A stretch of 64,000 nucleotides of DNA, taken from NCBI RefSeq assembly GCF_000499845.2, contig NC_023751.2:12067564-12131563 (forward strand), read 5' to 3'. A program made the position numbers and the translations under genes. The notes under the pieces were generated by a model, which made no database searches, was not told where the DNA came from, and was given only the letters and a program-made list of their open reading frames with translations. This document shows positions 1 through 13,000 of this stretch, piece after piece. The first letter of the stretch is position 1. The number at the start of each line of letters is the position of its first letter. The DNA is from Phaseolus vulgaris. Lineage: Eukaryota > Streptophyta > Magnoliopsida > Fabales > Fabaceae.

Positions 1-3000
1 TGTGAAACATTACTTATTTTTCCTATCAAATATTATAAATATGTTTTATTATTATTAAATATTTGTTTAGTACATTGATAACGTCATTATTATAAATTAA
101 AAAGTTTAATTGAATTAATTTTACCATTTCTCCATATTATTTTTCCTATTACTTGTTCAACATTTAATTTCCTTAACGAAAATTTATTTCGCTACAAATT
201 ACTTCCAATGATTAAGGAGTCTTTCTCAGAATTTAAACACTTTATGAGCTTTATAAAACAACATTGCTTAATACTAAGGGAGGATTTTGGAGAATTAATT
301 GAAAAAAAATAAAGAATAAGAAAAGAATGTTAATTCATCAAACAGTGCAATTTTATATAAAATTTACTAAAATAAAATAATTTTTTTAAATTTTTATGAA
401 AACAGATAAATCGTGTTTGAAAATAAGAATTTGAATAGTATTTTCAAACACAACTTTTGTTTCCTTAATTTTTAAGATTTTAATTTAATTTTTTGATTAT
501 TTTTATGAAAATAATGCTTTTAAAAACGGAAGGAATTAAGAAAAGAGAAAACTTTTGAACTGATATATTCATTTTAATTTATTTCAATAATATATAATAA
601 AATATGAATTAATAAAAAAAAATATGATTTCCTATATAAATATACTTTATTTTCTGTGATATTTTTGACTTTTTTTATTAAGTCATGGAGCACGACTTTA
701 ACATATATATATTTTTTTTATTTTTTTTTAGTTTCTTGAATTTTTTTTATTGAAATAGTTAGTTGTAACACGACTTTATTATAATATATTTTAGACATAT
801 TTTACTGAATTGGACTAAGTTAAATTCAAAAATTTTGTTTATACTATCAAATAAAATCACAAACACGTTGTATATTAGAAGAATGAAAAAACATATATTT
901 GTACTCCACATGAAGGGCTATTTTATCCCTTGAACAAAACAAAATTTTCAATTTTTTAAAATTAGATATCGTTAATCAGAACGAACAAATGAAATAAGTA
1001 TGTGACTTTCCTTAAGATCTATCATCACTGCGTTTATATATAATTTTTTTCTCTTAATCATGTATCAAACAATTATATTTGCTATTTTTTTTTCTGTCTT
1101 TGTTTCCAAAGTTTTTGACTAAAAATCAATGTATTTTGTTTGCCATTTCTGCGGCTCAACTAACTTAAACATCTCTCACTCTCACTTTCTTTGATTTGTT
1201 TTGGCTTACAATCAAATCCTTCCTTTTTCTTTGTGAATGTTGTTCCAAAACTCCAAACATCTCTCTCTCGCACCCTCCATCACCTCCGATTCCCCAAAAT
1301 CTATTGTCCATTGTCCGATTCACACTTGGTGATGCCGTGGTATTATTGCGCTCGATGTTGAATTCAATCACCAGATAACTCTTCCTTCTGTTATGTCTAT
1401 TCAGATTACTCTTTTTCCAAACCAACATGGATGGAAGAAACGACTAAACAAAATTTAAAAAAGGAGAAAGTCGTGCTTGTAGTGATAATTTTAGAAAAAA
1501 AATATTTTTATATAAAAGTAAGATAAAAATATATTCTGACAAATTGATAAAACAAATGTGTTTAAAAGCACAACTTTTCATTTCAAAGTTCGTAAGAATT
1601 AATCCATAAATTTCAACAAAATTGCACCGTTTCAGTAAATTAGTCGAAAAGAATTGAAGCAGGATGATGGAGTAAAAACAAATCAATAGTAAAGAGAAAA
1701 AATCAAGTTAGGGAATAGGGTGAAAATTTACACAACTCATTGTCTTAATTCCCCAGTTGTATGATATTTTTTTAGAATAGAAATTTGTAAGTTTTACACC
1801 AATCACAAGTGATTGCGAATCAAAATCACAAGCGATTCTAAGTCAAAATGTCCAGTTAGAATATAACAAAAACGAAAACAATTCAGTCACCGAGAAAAAA
1901 CTCACAATTCATAAATCACAATTTTCTTTTGAAAAATTATAGCTGACAACTTATGAAGTAAGAGTTGCAGACCATTTTTATTAGTTTAAATAAACTACTA
2001 ATATCTCTCTCTTTTGTGCACACACATAAATGTAAACACACGTACCAGTTGAGGGGTTGACATCTTTCATCTGAAAATCCACATAAATGTAAATATCAGA
2101 GGGAAAAGAAAGTTATATTTATTTGGAAGCTTATTTCATATTCATGGCCATGGAATACAGATAACTGCATTTGTTAAGTACTGAACTGCATATCACCACA
2201 AACTGAAATAAAGAAGGGCAAATAACCTTCAGTAAACATAGGGCACTCAAAAGATTGACCTATCATCGAATGAATTGGTTTTTTAATGTAACAGCATTAT
2301 TGGTTGTTGATTTCAAAATAGTTAAGAATCACATCATGTTAAACTCTCATGGTCAAAAGACAACCTCTACATAGAATTACCCAAAGCCAACAAAATATGC
2401 AATGCACTGTCAGTGACTCGAGGGAAGGAGGAACGGAATCACAATTCAAACAAAGCAAGTAGCACAAGATTAAGAGTTTTCATTCAGGGTTCTGATACTA
2501 TTTTTCTCAGCTTTTCAGAGGAGAAAGTATAAGTAACTGTACTAAGCAATGCAATAAGGACACGAACGCCCGCCATTCTGCAAATTTGTGGGTAAGAGAA
2601 CAACCATGACAAACCAACCCTTCCTCCACCATAAATCCGTGCTCATCTAAGAATATATAAAGATTTTTTTTTACAAGAGAAGCTGAAAGAATAGAACATT
2701 ATGCCCTCAAATTTTCTCTTTTTGCACATAACGATCCTAAGATTCCATTATATACAGCCGTGTTACATAGGACATCAAACAAGGAGGCCTATGCTATGAT
2801 GTTCTAACAACAAACACAAAGCAGGGTATAATGAATGCCTTGCATCACTTGCATGGGAACCAGTGAGCTGCTCCTTATGACTACTCCAAAACTATATTTC
2901 ATAATAGAAAAATAATAATGAAACAATTCAAGATACGAAGCATTATCAACTGAAGAGTCAATAATGAAACAATAAAGGATACACGATTGCTCTTATACTA

Positions 3001-3254
3001 AGTCATTATATACATTCTACTATTTAAGATCGACTATTTTCTCCATAAAATAGTAAAATACATGCAGTCTTATAAGAAAAAAGTTCAGTTTAGAATGATT
3101 ATTCATTAGTTATATCCTTTTTCAACTAAATATAATCCCACAGGGTAAGTTCATATTTCTACGGAAAGTATAAGCTCAGAATGCAATGACTAGCAAGAGT
3201 AAGCAGTTAGTACAAAATGTGTTCATAACCAGCAGACATCATAGATAATACAGA
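1..3254. other. AT-rich intergenic DNA, no gene recognised
   Basis: Mostly poly-A/poly-T rich sequence with no exon-like frame I can assign. A small open stretch at 1196-1378 (+) is C/T-rich and proline-rich but matches no family I know. The part from about 2.0 to 3.2 kb is less AT-rich and could be untranslated or decayed transposon sequence. Confidence 0.5.
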
Positions 3255-3261
3255 AAATAGA

Positions 3262-3857
3262 CTCTCTACAACTCCAAGAGAGATTATTAAAATATGAGAT
3301 GCCTTCTCTAGTTCAGACTACCCAAGCTACAGGTGCACGATAGCATATAAAGCTCCTAATGAAAAATTAACCAAGGTAAAGTGTTATCTGAATCCACATA
3401 ACAGTACTATGTTGTCCCAGAAAATTGCTCTAATCATTGAGCACACACAGAAATATATTAGTTCAATGGGTTCATCATCAAATTCATGAATCATAATTGC
3501 AACATCATATGGTACAGACAACTCCAACATACAACAAATACAGTCATTGAAGCACAAGAGATAATGATAGGCTCTCTCTACAACTCCATAAAAGATTATC
3601 ATAATACGAGATGCCTTCTCTAGTTCAGACCACCCTAAGCTACTGGTGCATGATAATTTAAAAAGCTCCTGATGACATATTAACCAAGTATAGTTTGAAT
3701 ACACGGAATAGTACCATGTCCCAGCAAATTGCTCTGATCATTGAGCACAAATGGAAATATATTAGCCTAACAGGTTCATCATCAAATTGACGAGTCATAA
3801 TTAGACAACTTCAATATACAACAAATAAACAGTCATTAAAGCATAGAGGGTAAATAG
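3262..3857. repeat. Tandem duplication, period about 312 bp, two copies
   Basis: Copy 1 starts near 3262 and copy 2 near 3574; both open with CTCTCTACAACTCCA and keep the same landmarks, such as GAGATGCCTTCTCTAGTTCA, AATTGCTCT and GGTTCATCATCAAATT. The copies differ by scattered substitutions and small indels, so the duplication is not recent. No conserved reading frame crosses it. Copy 2 runs into the left end of the foldback MITE at 3848. Confidence 0.8.
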
Positions 3858-4213
3858 TTAGTTCAATACGATAAGTATTTGCATAACTTGTTTTTAGTAC
3901 AATAAGAAAAAAAATAGTCTTAGTACAAAAACTTTTTAATTTTGTTTGAACTCCGTTAATGGATGATGTAATTGAGCACATATTTGGTCTTTAGTAATTA
4001 CCACATGTGTTTATTAAAGAAAGAATTAACATTAATATGCAATTAACCTTGAAGAGTCTTACAATTATTAAAGACCAAACATGTGCTCAATTATTTTATC
4101 TCTAATTCAAACAAAACTAATGAAATTAAAGTTATTGTACTAAGATTTTTTTTTCTTATTGTACTAAAAATGAAATATGTCAATACTTGTGGTACTGAGT
4201 TGACTATTTACCC
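3848..4213. mobile_element. Foldback MITE with near full-length inverted repeats
   Basis: The left end GGGTAAATAGTTAGTTCAAT is mirrored by the right end, whose reverse complement begins GGGTAAATAGTCAACTCAGT. The inverted arms run inward for well over 100 bp. Left landmarks TTTTTAGTACAATAAG, AATTTTGTTTGAA, ATTGAGCACAT and TTTGGTCTTTA reappear inverted at 4020-4190. There is no coding capacity. I see no clear target-site duplication, so the superfamily is uncertain; the GGGTAAAT start and long arms resemble Mutator-like MITEs. Confidence 0.75.
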
Positions 4214-5755
4214 AAACATATATAAAAAACTTTTAAGCTGCTCAAATCACAAATATAGCAAAGCATGCATGGGTCACAACATGATACATAGACTTAGCAG
4301 AAAAAAAGAAAGTAGAAGATTGACGCTCCAACTAATAGAAACAAAAGAGAATTTGTTTCTGAGAAACAAATGATAATTTAAAATTGAAACGACGTAAGTA
4401 GACTCAATCCAAAATTTGATGAATAGGACCATGAAATTAGAAATCAACACGACAATATAGTCACAGCACCTGAAAAAAGATAATACAAATATAACTGTGG
4501 GTTAAAGCACAATGAGAAATATTAATTATACAAGAAGTCATTAAAGAGTCATCATTCTATGTGTAGAAAAGTTTAATCTCAAGATTGTGGTTTTAGTGTC
4601 TAATAAATTGTCAGAAATGACAAAAGTTTATGCTCTTAGGAAATACTATTATGTTCATGATTAAATGGATTTAGTGTTTAGGGATCTGCACTAAATTAAT
4701 ATTAGCCTATGAAATAAGCTCTACTAAGCTACGTTGGCCCTAGTTGTACTAAATTCAATCTTTTAAAACAATGTCTCAAGATTGAAGGGGAGACTCCTCT
4801 AATGGTGACTAGTCAAGTTCCCTTAAGAAAATTAGAAATCGCAAAGACAGTAGATACTTCTTATCAAAATAAGAATCTATATATATGAATGATATGCAGA
4901 CCTATGAACTACATTCTCTTAGAACATGGCAATTTCTGGGGTCCTATAATTATGTGTTCTAAAGTAAGTTTCATCAAAATAGTGAAGCCTTACCATTTAT
5001 GAGTTAATCTTAATTATTCCTAAAGAAGGGCTGAAGGATACACCCTTCCCATCTGGGACTAGATAGAAATCCTGAAGTCTTTTCAGATTTTGATCTAAGG
5101 AAGTCCCTCCCACCCACACCCACACACACACCTCCAAACCCATGATCCCTTTCCAATAATACCACATTTCACTTTAAACCCCAGGTCTACATCACACATG
5201 CTTTGCTGTAACCTGCCACACAAGAATATAGAATTCGATTCAGTGGTAACTCTAACTTCCAGGAAATTTATCCTTTTTATAAATAAAACATCAGCATTGA
5301 TTACTCATTACTCGCAGGTCACAGTTAACAACTCTGAACTACATTCCCTCGTTGTATATCTAATTCCAAATCACTACCAATATAAATAAGAAAACAATAA
5401 GCAAGCTAAAAAACAAAAAAACCATAGATGCATATGAGAGGAAAATACTGAAGCAGTTAAGTAACAAAGTTTAAGCATCCATAAACAGTTTCATGACTTG
5501 CATTGCAGGTGTACCAAACCAATGGAAGACGAGAATTAGCAACAACAATAAATACGCACCGAAGACAGAGACACACAGTAATGTTTGGAGGAGACAAAGA
5601 AAATCCAAAGATGTTCAAGGGAATATATATGATGAAAATTGGCTGCACGACAAATAAACTTAGTTTTACAGATAGAACATCATCAGAGTATATAACAATA
5701 AAATATAAACCCTCAGCAAGGGAACCCTAAGATAATATTCTATAATCCCGAATGA
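4214..5755. other. Intergenic DNA 3' of the WPP-domain gene
   Basis: No gene recognised. It contains a short CA/CCCA-rich simple repeat near 5107-5132. The last few hundred bases before 5756 probably include the 3' untranslated region of the minus-strand WPP gene. Short open stretches here look like chance frames. Confidence 0.4.
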
Positions 5756-6256
5756 TCAGGTTTCGGACTCAGCAGCAGCGACAGAATCGCCCTCCGCGGC
5801 GGGGGTAGGAGCAACTTCGGAGGTAAGAGTCTGAGCAACGCCGTTATCGACGGTGGGAGAGCCGGCGGTGGCTTTGGACTTGACGGTGTCGAGCATCCGT
5901 TTGCTGATCTCCTTGGAATAAACCTGGAGGATCTCGATCCCGTCGCTATCGGAGGTGGAGGAGCCGCCAGCGACGGCGAAGGCCTCGTCCTCGATCTGGT
6001 GCGCTGCAGCGGAAGCCTCGTCGGGAGGCATTGTCCCGTAGCGCTTGGAGAGGACGGAGGGGGAGGATAGGGTTTCGATTAGGCGGTCGATGACGGCTTT
6101 GCGCGTGCGCCCAGTGGGAGGCCATATGGTGAAGGAGACGCTGGCGGGGCCGAGCTTGGCAGCGGCGGCGAGGGGTTGGTCTTGGTCGAGCAACTGCGGC
6201 GTCGGGCTGGAGTCTTGCTCCGATTGGGGCGCGGGTGCGTTTACCGGGTCGGACAT
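5756..6256 (-). CDS. WPP-domain protein, MFP1 attachment factor 1 (MAF1)-like
   Basis: Intronless 166-residue protein. The core matches the plant WPP domain: FTIWPPTGRTRKAVIDRL at about residues 42-59 (the WPP triplet is 45-47), then a helical stretch with SKRYG and an IEDEAFAVA segment. WPP proteins sit at the nuclear envelope and Golgi and bind coiled-coil partners (MFP1, WIP and WIT proteins); the same domain targets plant RanGAP to the envelope. There is no RanGAP leucine-rich region here and the length fits MAF1. The N-terminus is rich in Pro, Gln and Asp and the C-terminus is acidic and Ala-rich, both probably disordered. Codons are far more GC-rich than the flanks. It lies head to head with the HOS15 gene across a 748-bp intergenic region that probably holds both promoters. 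The start is the first ATG of the frame. Confidence 0.88.
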   Translation of the reverse strand: MSDPVNAPAPQSEQDSSPTPQLLDQDQPLAAAAKLGPASVSFTIWPPTGRTRKAVIDRLIETLSSPSVLSKRYGTMPPDEASAAAHQIEDEAFAVAGGSSTSDSDGIEILQVYSKEISKRMLDTVKSKATAGSPTVDNGVAQTLTSEVAPTPAAEGDSVAAAESET

Positions 6257-7004
6257 TTTGAGAGGAGAGGAGAGGGAAACAGTGGTATTGGATTGGAGGT
6301 CAGGCCTACTACTTGCGAAACTATTGGCTTTCTGGAAAGGACTTATTATTCATTCACCCAGCAAAAAAAAATCATCACAAATTAATCAACAATACAAAAA
6401 CATTTCGTATTTCTCGTTTTAAAATATACAAAAGCTAAAATAAATCATTTTTAGGAGTAGAAATAAAAAAGTAAAGTTTGCACAACTAAGAAAATAAATA
6501 ATGTTATCTAACTAATTGTTTTTTAAAACAAGCTTAATTAATTGTGTATTAAAGTCACGGTGACGAATTTTAGGACGTCTGATTGAAAAAATTATTGAGC
6601 TCATTTCGAATTATACCTTCTAAAATAAAATAAAACAAAAATAATTACTTTTAGTAATATAATAGATACTATAAAATTATGAAAAATATAAGTATTAAAA
6701 AACACTCTACAACACGTAATAAAAAACATTATATTCAGAATTTTACAACAGTTCAGACCACTTTGAAATAATGTTAGAAAGTTAAATTTAATATTTAAAA
6801 AATATAGAAAAGGAAAACGATGGGATGCCAGAAAAAGAAGCCCAAAGTTTAATGGTAAGAAATAGAAAAGCCCAAACGTGATTGCGACCCGGTATCCACC
6901 CAAACCCCAACCCACCAGCACCACCTCTTCTTCGACCATTTTCTCTGCATTTAACACTTGAGCCACTCAAGCTATTCCCTTAAACAAACTGATCCCCAAT
7001 CACA
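6257..7004. promoter_or_regulatory. Divergent intergenic region between WPP gene and HOS15
   Basis: About 750 bp separate the two start codons, which point away from each other, so both promoters and 5' leaders should be inside. I see no clear regulatory motif. Two short minus-strand frames near 6600-6970 have no family resemblance. Confidence 0.4.
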
Positions 7005-10000
7005 ATGATCTCAATCACTTCCACTGAATTGAACTACTTAGTCTTCCGTTACCTTCACGAATCAGGCTCGTCCTTTTCCTAATCTATTTCGTTTTTTTTT
7101 TAACTTTTTCGCTTTTTTCTCGCACATTACAAACTCATCAATATCAACATCTATCACGGAAACTTAGTTAGGAGGAACTCTTCCATTTTAGCTTCCATTC
7201 TCTTTGCTTCACTTTTGTGAACCGAAAACTTTTTATCATTACTTTTGTCAACCAGTTTAAATGAAGAGTCGTTTTAAATTCTCATTTGATATAATTTATT
7301 ATTCGAAACCATGGTTTCTAGAAAGTTAGTGGATTCGGTTATGTTTGTGACATTAGGGTAATTATTATTTTACTATCGTGTCATCTCCGTAATTGCCGTT
7401 ATTTCATAGTTACATATCATATCATTTTTCCTGTACTATGATTTGTTAACGAGGAAAAATATAATGAAGATAACGTGTCTCTCTCCCCCTCCCCCCCTGT
7501 TGAATCTTCTCATATTTTCTGCGGCTGCTCTGTTTCAGGTTTTACTCATTCTGCATTTGCATTCGGGTATGAAGCGGGGATTGATAGATGCAAAAATGAT
7601 GATAATGTGGTTCCACCGGGTGCTCTTGTTACATTCATACAGAAAGGCATTCAATATCTTGAGCTGGAAGCCAACCTGAGTGGTGTAAGCATTTTTAATT
7701 TTTGCTGTTCATCTTAGTGATATGTTATTGTATGTTCAAGTCATTGTTACTAACATGAACATAGTGAATGCATTGCTCGAGGACCTTAAGCTGATTGGTG
7801 TTTGTGTTAGGTCTCCAGAGTGATGCTGACATGGATGAGGATTTTTCGTTTCTACAACCTCTGGATCTTATCACAAAGGAGCCCAATGAGCTGCACAATA
7901 TAGTAAAAGCCAAAAAAGAAAATCTACGTCAACATAAATCCGAATCGAATAAAATAGTGAATGGCTCGACTCACGACAACGCAAGGAGGGAACATGTTCA
8001 GGAAAAAGAGAAGGAGAGGAAAGAAAAGGAAAATGAACAGAGACTGGAAAAAATAAGGTTAGAGAAAGAGAAGGAGCAACCAAAGGATGATTATAAAGAA
8101 ACACAACATACCGATCAAAACCTTACAGAGAAACAGGAAGATAAGATTACTGTTGAAAATCTAAACAATAGAGCACATGGAGGTAAATATTGATGTATAA
8201 TGTTTTATTTAGTTTTCTTCCCATCAGCTATCAATCTTTATCAATATATTATATTAGACAAGGGAAAAAGTAAAGCTTTTATGGCACAGGGCCTGAGCCA
8301 ATGGAGATTTCACAGAGCCCCATGTCGTCGCCTAATGATACTCCATGTGATGATGTAAAAATTTTGAAAGGCCATACATCAGAGGTTTGTACTTATCTGT
8401 TTTCTTATCTTCCGTTTCTCCTCCCATTGTGAGGCTTATTGAAAGTTATTTCATTCCTGGCAGGTTTTTGCCTGTGCTTGGAATCCATCAGCTCCGCTTC
8501 TTGCGTCTGGGTGAGTACAAGCCACTTTGTAAAGAAAACACATTTTGTTCTCAAAAGTATCTTTTCCCTGTTAATCCATTCTATTTTGAAGACAATAGCT
8601 CTTCTTCTTTCTCTTCCTTTTGTTGCCTGCCCTCTATTCTTATATTCATGAATTGCTGGTTGTTTCCAAGTTTGAAACAGTGCTTTATAAGTTCCATATG
8701 ACAACCTTCGTAATAGGATACATAATAATACTGTCTAGCTATCACGAATTTAAGATTTAGTTTCTTAATGTTTATAAGTCGAAGGAACTAGTGATATATC
8801 AGTATACAATTGGACAGTTTGCTTGTTATGACAACCATTCTCTTGATTTTTAAGTTTTGACCATGGGTTTGTACTTCAGATTGATTGAAATTCGCAAATT
8901 CTCAAATTTTAATACTTTGATCCAGTGTTGAATTTGAGTCATATTTCATTTCTTTCCTAACATAAAAATAGGATATCTTATTTATACATTCAATAATACT
9001 ATAACTTAAACCTACTTAAGAAACACAGAGTATGACAGTGTGATTTGGCCAGCAGCAACAATACAAGCTGTTTTCTATCATAAATTAATTTTGAAGTAAA
9101 TATTTTATGTATTAAAATAATCTAAATGATGAAGTGGCTCAGTTTATGATGGTAATTATGCAGGATCAACACTTAGCAAACAGTATGAACAGCTATCCCT
9201 TTTTTCCTCTTATCAAATTTAGTTAAAATTAGCCAATATGTCAATGTTTGTTTGATTAACTATTCCAGATCTGGAGATTCAACAGCTCGAATTTGGAAAA
9301 TTGCTGATGGACCTTGTGACTCTGGTGTGCAAAATGAACCAGTAAATGTTGTGGTGCTGCAGCACTTTAAAGAAAGCACCAATGAAAAAAGCAAGGATGT
9401 TACAACACTTGATTGGAATGTAAGTCTTTGTAGCATTATTGTGGTTGCATACTTACCGTGAAAATCTTTGTAGAATTAATTTTAGCTTTTCTGGGTCTTC
9501 CATCCCACCTTAGTTGAACACTATTAATTTTGTCTTCCACTTGTCTTTCAATTTTATTCCTCAGCTAATATCTTTCGCTATGCTTTTTATTACAAAGGGG
9601 GATTTCAACACTATTGGCAACTGGTTCCTATGATGGCCAAGCAAGAATACTATGAATTTCGTCTTCCACTTGTGTTTCAATTTTATTCCCCAGCTAATAT
9701 CTTTTGCTATGGTTTTTATTACAAAGGGAGATGGAACACTATTGGCAACTGGTTCCTATGATGGCCAAGCAAGAATATGGAGTAGAGATGGTGAGCTGTT
9801 AGATATTTTATTTTATGAATATGCATTTCTTGGCATGATATTTGCATTATATGTGACCCTCGGTCTTGTACTCTTTGCTGTTAACTGACCTCTTGCTTTT
9901 TGAGGTTCATTAGGGGAGTTGAATAGCACACTAAACAAGCACAAAGGTCCAATATTTTCCTTGAAGTGGAACAAGAAGGGGGATTATCTTCTTAGTGGAA

Positions 10001-13000
10001 GTGTGGATAAGACTGCTATAGTGTGGAATATAAAGACTGGGGAATGGAAACAACTATTTGAATTTCACACTGGTAAGTTTGTTTTTTTGCTTATCTTCTG
10101 GTGAATAAAACTTTTGATTTCTTGTATGACTTTCCTTGTAATCTTAACTACTATCAAATTGGATCAGGCCCAACTCTTGATGTTGATTGGCGAAACAATG
10201 TTACATTTGCTACATGCTCCACTGATAAAATGATACATGTTTGCAAAATTGGGGAGAATAGACCAATCAAAACTTTCTCTGGGCATCAGGTATCTCTTCC
10301 TAGTCAACCAGTCCACTGATAGATTTATTTTGTTAAACTACTAACTTTTAAATTTAAAAGACAGTGATTTTCCATCAAAAAATAGAATGATATGCTCATT
10401 GTATTAATCTATGAGCATATTCAGTTATGGTTATAATCTTTCCTCAGACATTCTGTAATCCTATGTTTCAGGATGAAGTTAATGCCATTAAATGGGATCC
10501 AACAGGTTCTTTGCTGGCTTCCTGCTCCGATGATCACACTGCAAAAGTAATCAACAGAAAACTATCACTTTGGTTCACTTGGTATTTATATAAGTCATAG
10601 ATACATCAGTGAAGTGCAGATATACATTTTATTTTAAAAGAATTTATTATAAGGGTATAATATAGATAACGGTTGTGATGAAAAAAAATTGGAGTGGTTG
10701 TGCATAGATGCTTTTTGTTTTCATATTCATTTTATATTATAATAGTTTGGTATCAAGGCCTCTACTTCGTTTGAAACATCAATGCAAATTTTAGAATACT
10801 TATAGTAGAATATAAGATGGTCATTGGAGTATGCAAATGGAAAACTTCTTATGAGGAATATTAGAAACTATGTCGAGTGAGCAAGGGAAATGATACTGGG
10901 GCAAAGTAGAAGAATGATGAGATAAAATTGAAGGCCCTAAAAGTGAAGAACTCTCTATCTAGATTGATCTAAATATTTATGAAATTTAGTTTTTTTATAG
11001 AAATATATAACAAGCATCTCTAGGAAATGTCTTTTTTATTGCATTTTAGGACAAGAAACATGGCTAGAGAACTGTTTCTGGAAGGGTAAACATCATTGTC
11101 ACTAATTATTTAAGTATTTGTCAGCACCCAATTGACTGTTTCATGAAACTATATTTCAGATATGGAGTTTAAAGCAGGATAACTTTTTGCATGATTTAAA
11201 GGAACATGTCAAGGTTTGGAGAGATGTTTCTTTGTGTGCCTTTTTCTTTCTGATCCCTTTATTCTCTTTCTAATAAAGCAATGCTCCTTTAGGGGATATA
11301 TACAATTCGATGGAGCCCTACAGGCCCTGGTACCAACAGTCCCAATCAGCAGTTAGTGCTAGCAAGGTAAATATGCTTTCAATATCATGTAAAATCAGCA
11401 ATAGTAGCAAGATATGAAACTGTATCTTTTTGAAAAAACTTTTGTTTTGAAAAAATGGTTTTGTTAACTTGTGTCCTGAGAGTGGAGGTTAAAAATTAAA
11501 AATATATACTATTAAATGAGAAGTACAAGCATTTAATATCTAAAATATCAATACTTTTTTTTATCTTTAACTCCTTAATGCGCATAATAAATGTTACTTG
11601 TCCTCTACCTATGTACACATAATCAAGACCATTAAAATAAACAAAAAATCTCATTATTTTGTATTCCCCTAATAATTTCGCTTATTGTTCTCTCAAACAG
11701 TGCCTCATTTGACTCAACGATAAAGCTATGGGATGTGGAACTAGGGAGTGTACTCTACAGCTTAAATGGCCACAGGTGAAGAAACTATAAACATGCTTCA
11801 CAAGCAAAATACACACACAAGCACTCATGCATATGCATATGTATGAATTAATGGATGCAATTTTTATCCAGGCTAATGCATAATATACTATTAATAGGTA
11901 ATGACCCAACTGAAGAATTGGAGATGATTTATAGGCATTTGCTAACAAATAGGAAATATTAAGCTATAGAGAGAAACCAAGAGGTCTATAAATTCAAATG
12001 TTTTGGCAGGTAATGAAGAACCAACGATAACTGAATAATCATAATCTGACTTTCACAAACTGTAATAACATATTGGATGTTTTTATACTCCCCTACATGG
12101 TTGGACTGTGGGGGAAGATTTCAAGGAATCCTGCATTGGACATAAGTGGCCTGGGCAAATTTATTACCTGAGCTTTGATGAGGGTATCTTCTTATTGGTG
12201 TTGGGATTTGGTCTGAACTATAGGAATCTATAGTAAACATGTTCCCAGATTAAATGGCAGTTAATATCTGTGTTTTGAGCTCTGATTGTGGTTATCATAG
12301 AAATCCATGACCATATCAAGAACTAACAACGACCTATTAGCTTCTTTGGTTATAATGTACTGGTAACACCCACCAAGCTCAGTACTTGGCTTTTGCTGAA
12401 AAGTGAAACACCATGGGTTACTTTTTCCAATTTGCAAGAGATCCATGCCTCTCAAAGAAAAATGCAGTATCTTGTATCAATAACTAACTTAAATGATATA
12501 AGTTACTTCTTTGGTTATAGCTTACTGGTAACATACACCAAGCTCTGTACTCGGCTTTGGCTGAAGAATGAAACACCATGGGTTACTTTTTTCAATTTCC
12601 AAGTGATCCATGCCCTCAGAAAAATGCAGTATCTTGTTGATTTCTTGGTCATTGAGCAACTAACGCAGTGCACATCTGCTGATGCAGGTAACTTTAGTGA
12701 TAAACTGGCTTGGAAAAACTAACCTTGGTCTGGGACATTCTTTTAATTTTGTAGAAGGTGGCGGGCTATATTATTTGACATAAATTGGCTCAGCCTATTG
12801 ACATCATACCTGATATAAGGTCTGAAGATGGTGAGGTACATTAAAAAGCCAATCAAGTGTTTGTACGTGGATATGTCAGTAACAGTGAGTTTGAGGTTGG
12901 GGTCCATGGAAAGAGGTAGTCTGAGAAGTAACTGAGGTGTGTATTTCGTTTGAGATAGGTGGATACTTTTGGATGACTCTGCAATTTCCAGTCCAAAGAA

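Noticed and set aside
1165..1428. 87- and 60-codon frames on opposite strands near 1.2-1.4 kb
   Set aside because: No recognisable domain and no exon neighbours; either could be chance.
4083..4373. 96-codon plus-strand frame
   Set aside because: More than half lies inside the foldback MITE.
6045..6422. Plus-strand frame of 125 codons over the WPP gene
   Set aside because: Antisense shadow of the conserved minus-strand WPP domain; its peptide has no family resemblance.
9598..9650. Upstream exon-7 copy as an alternative HOS15 exon
   Set aside because: It is frameshifted and has no 5' splice site.
12261..12722. Small frames in HOS15 intron 13
   Set aside because: They fall in the duplicated copia RNase H remnant.
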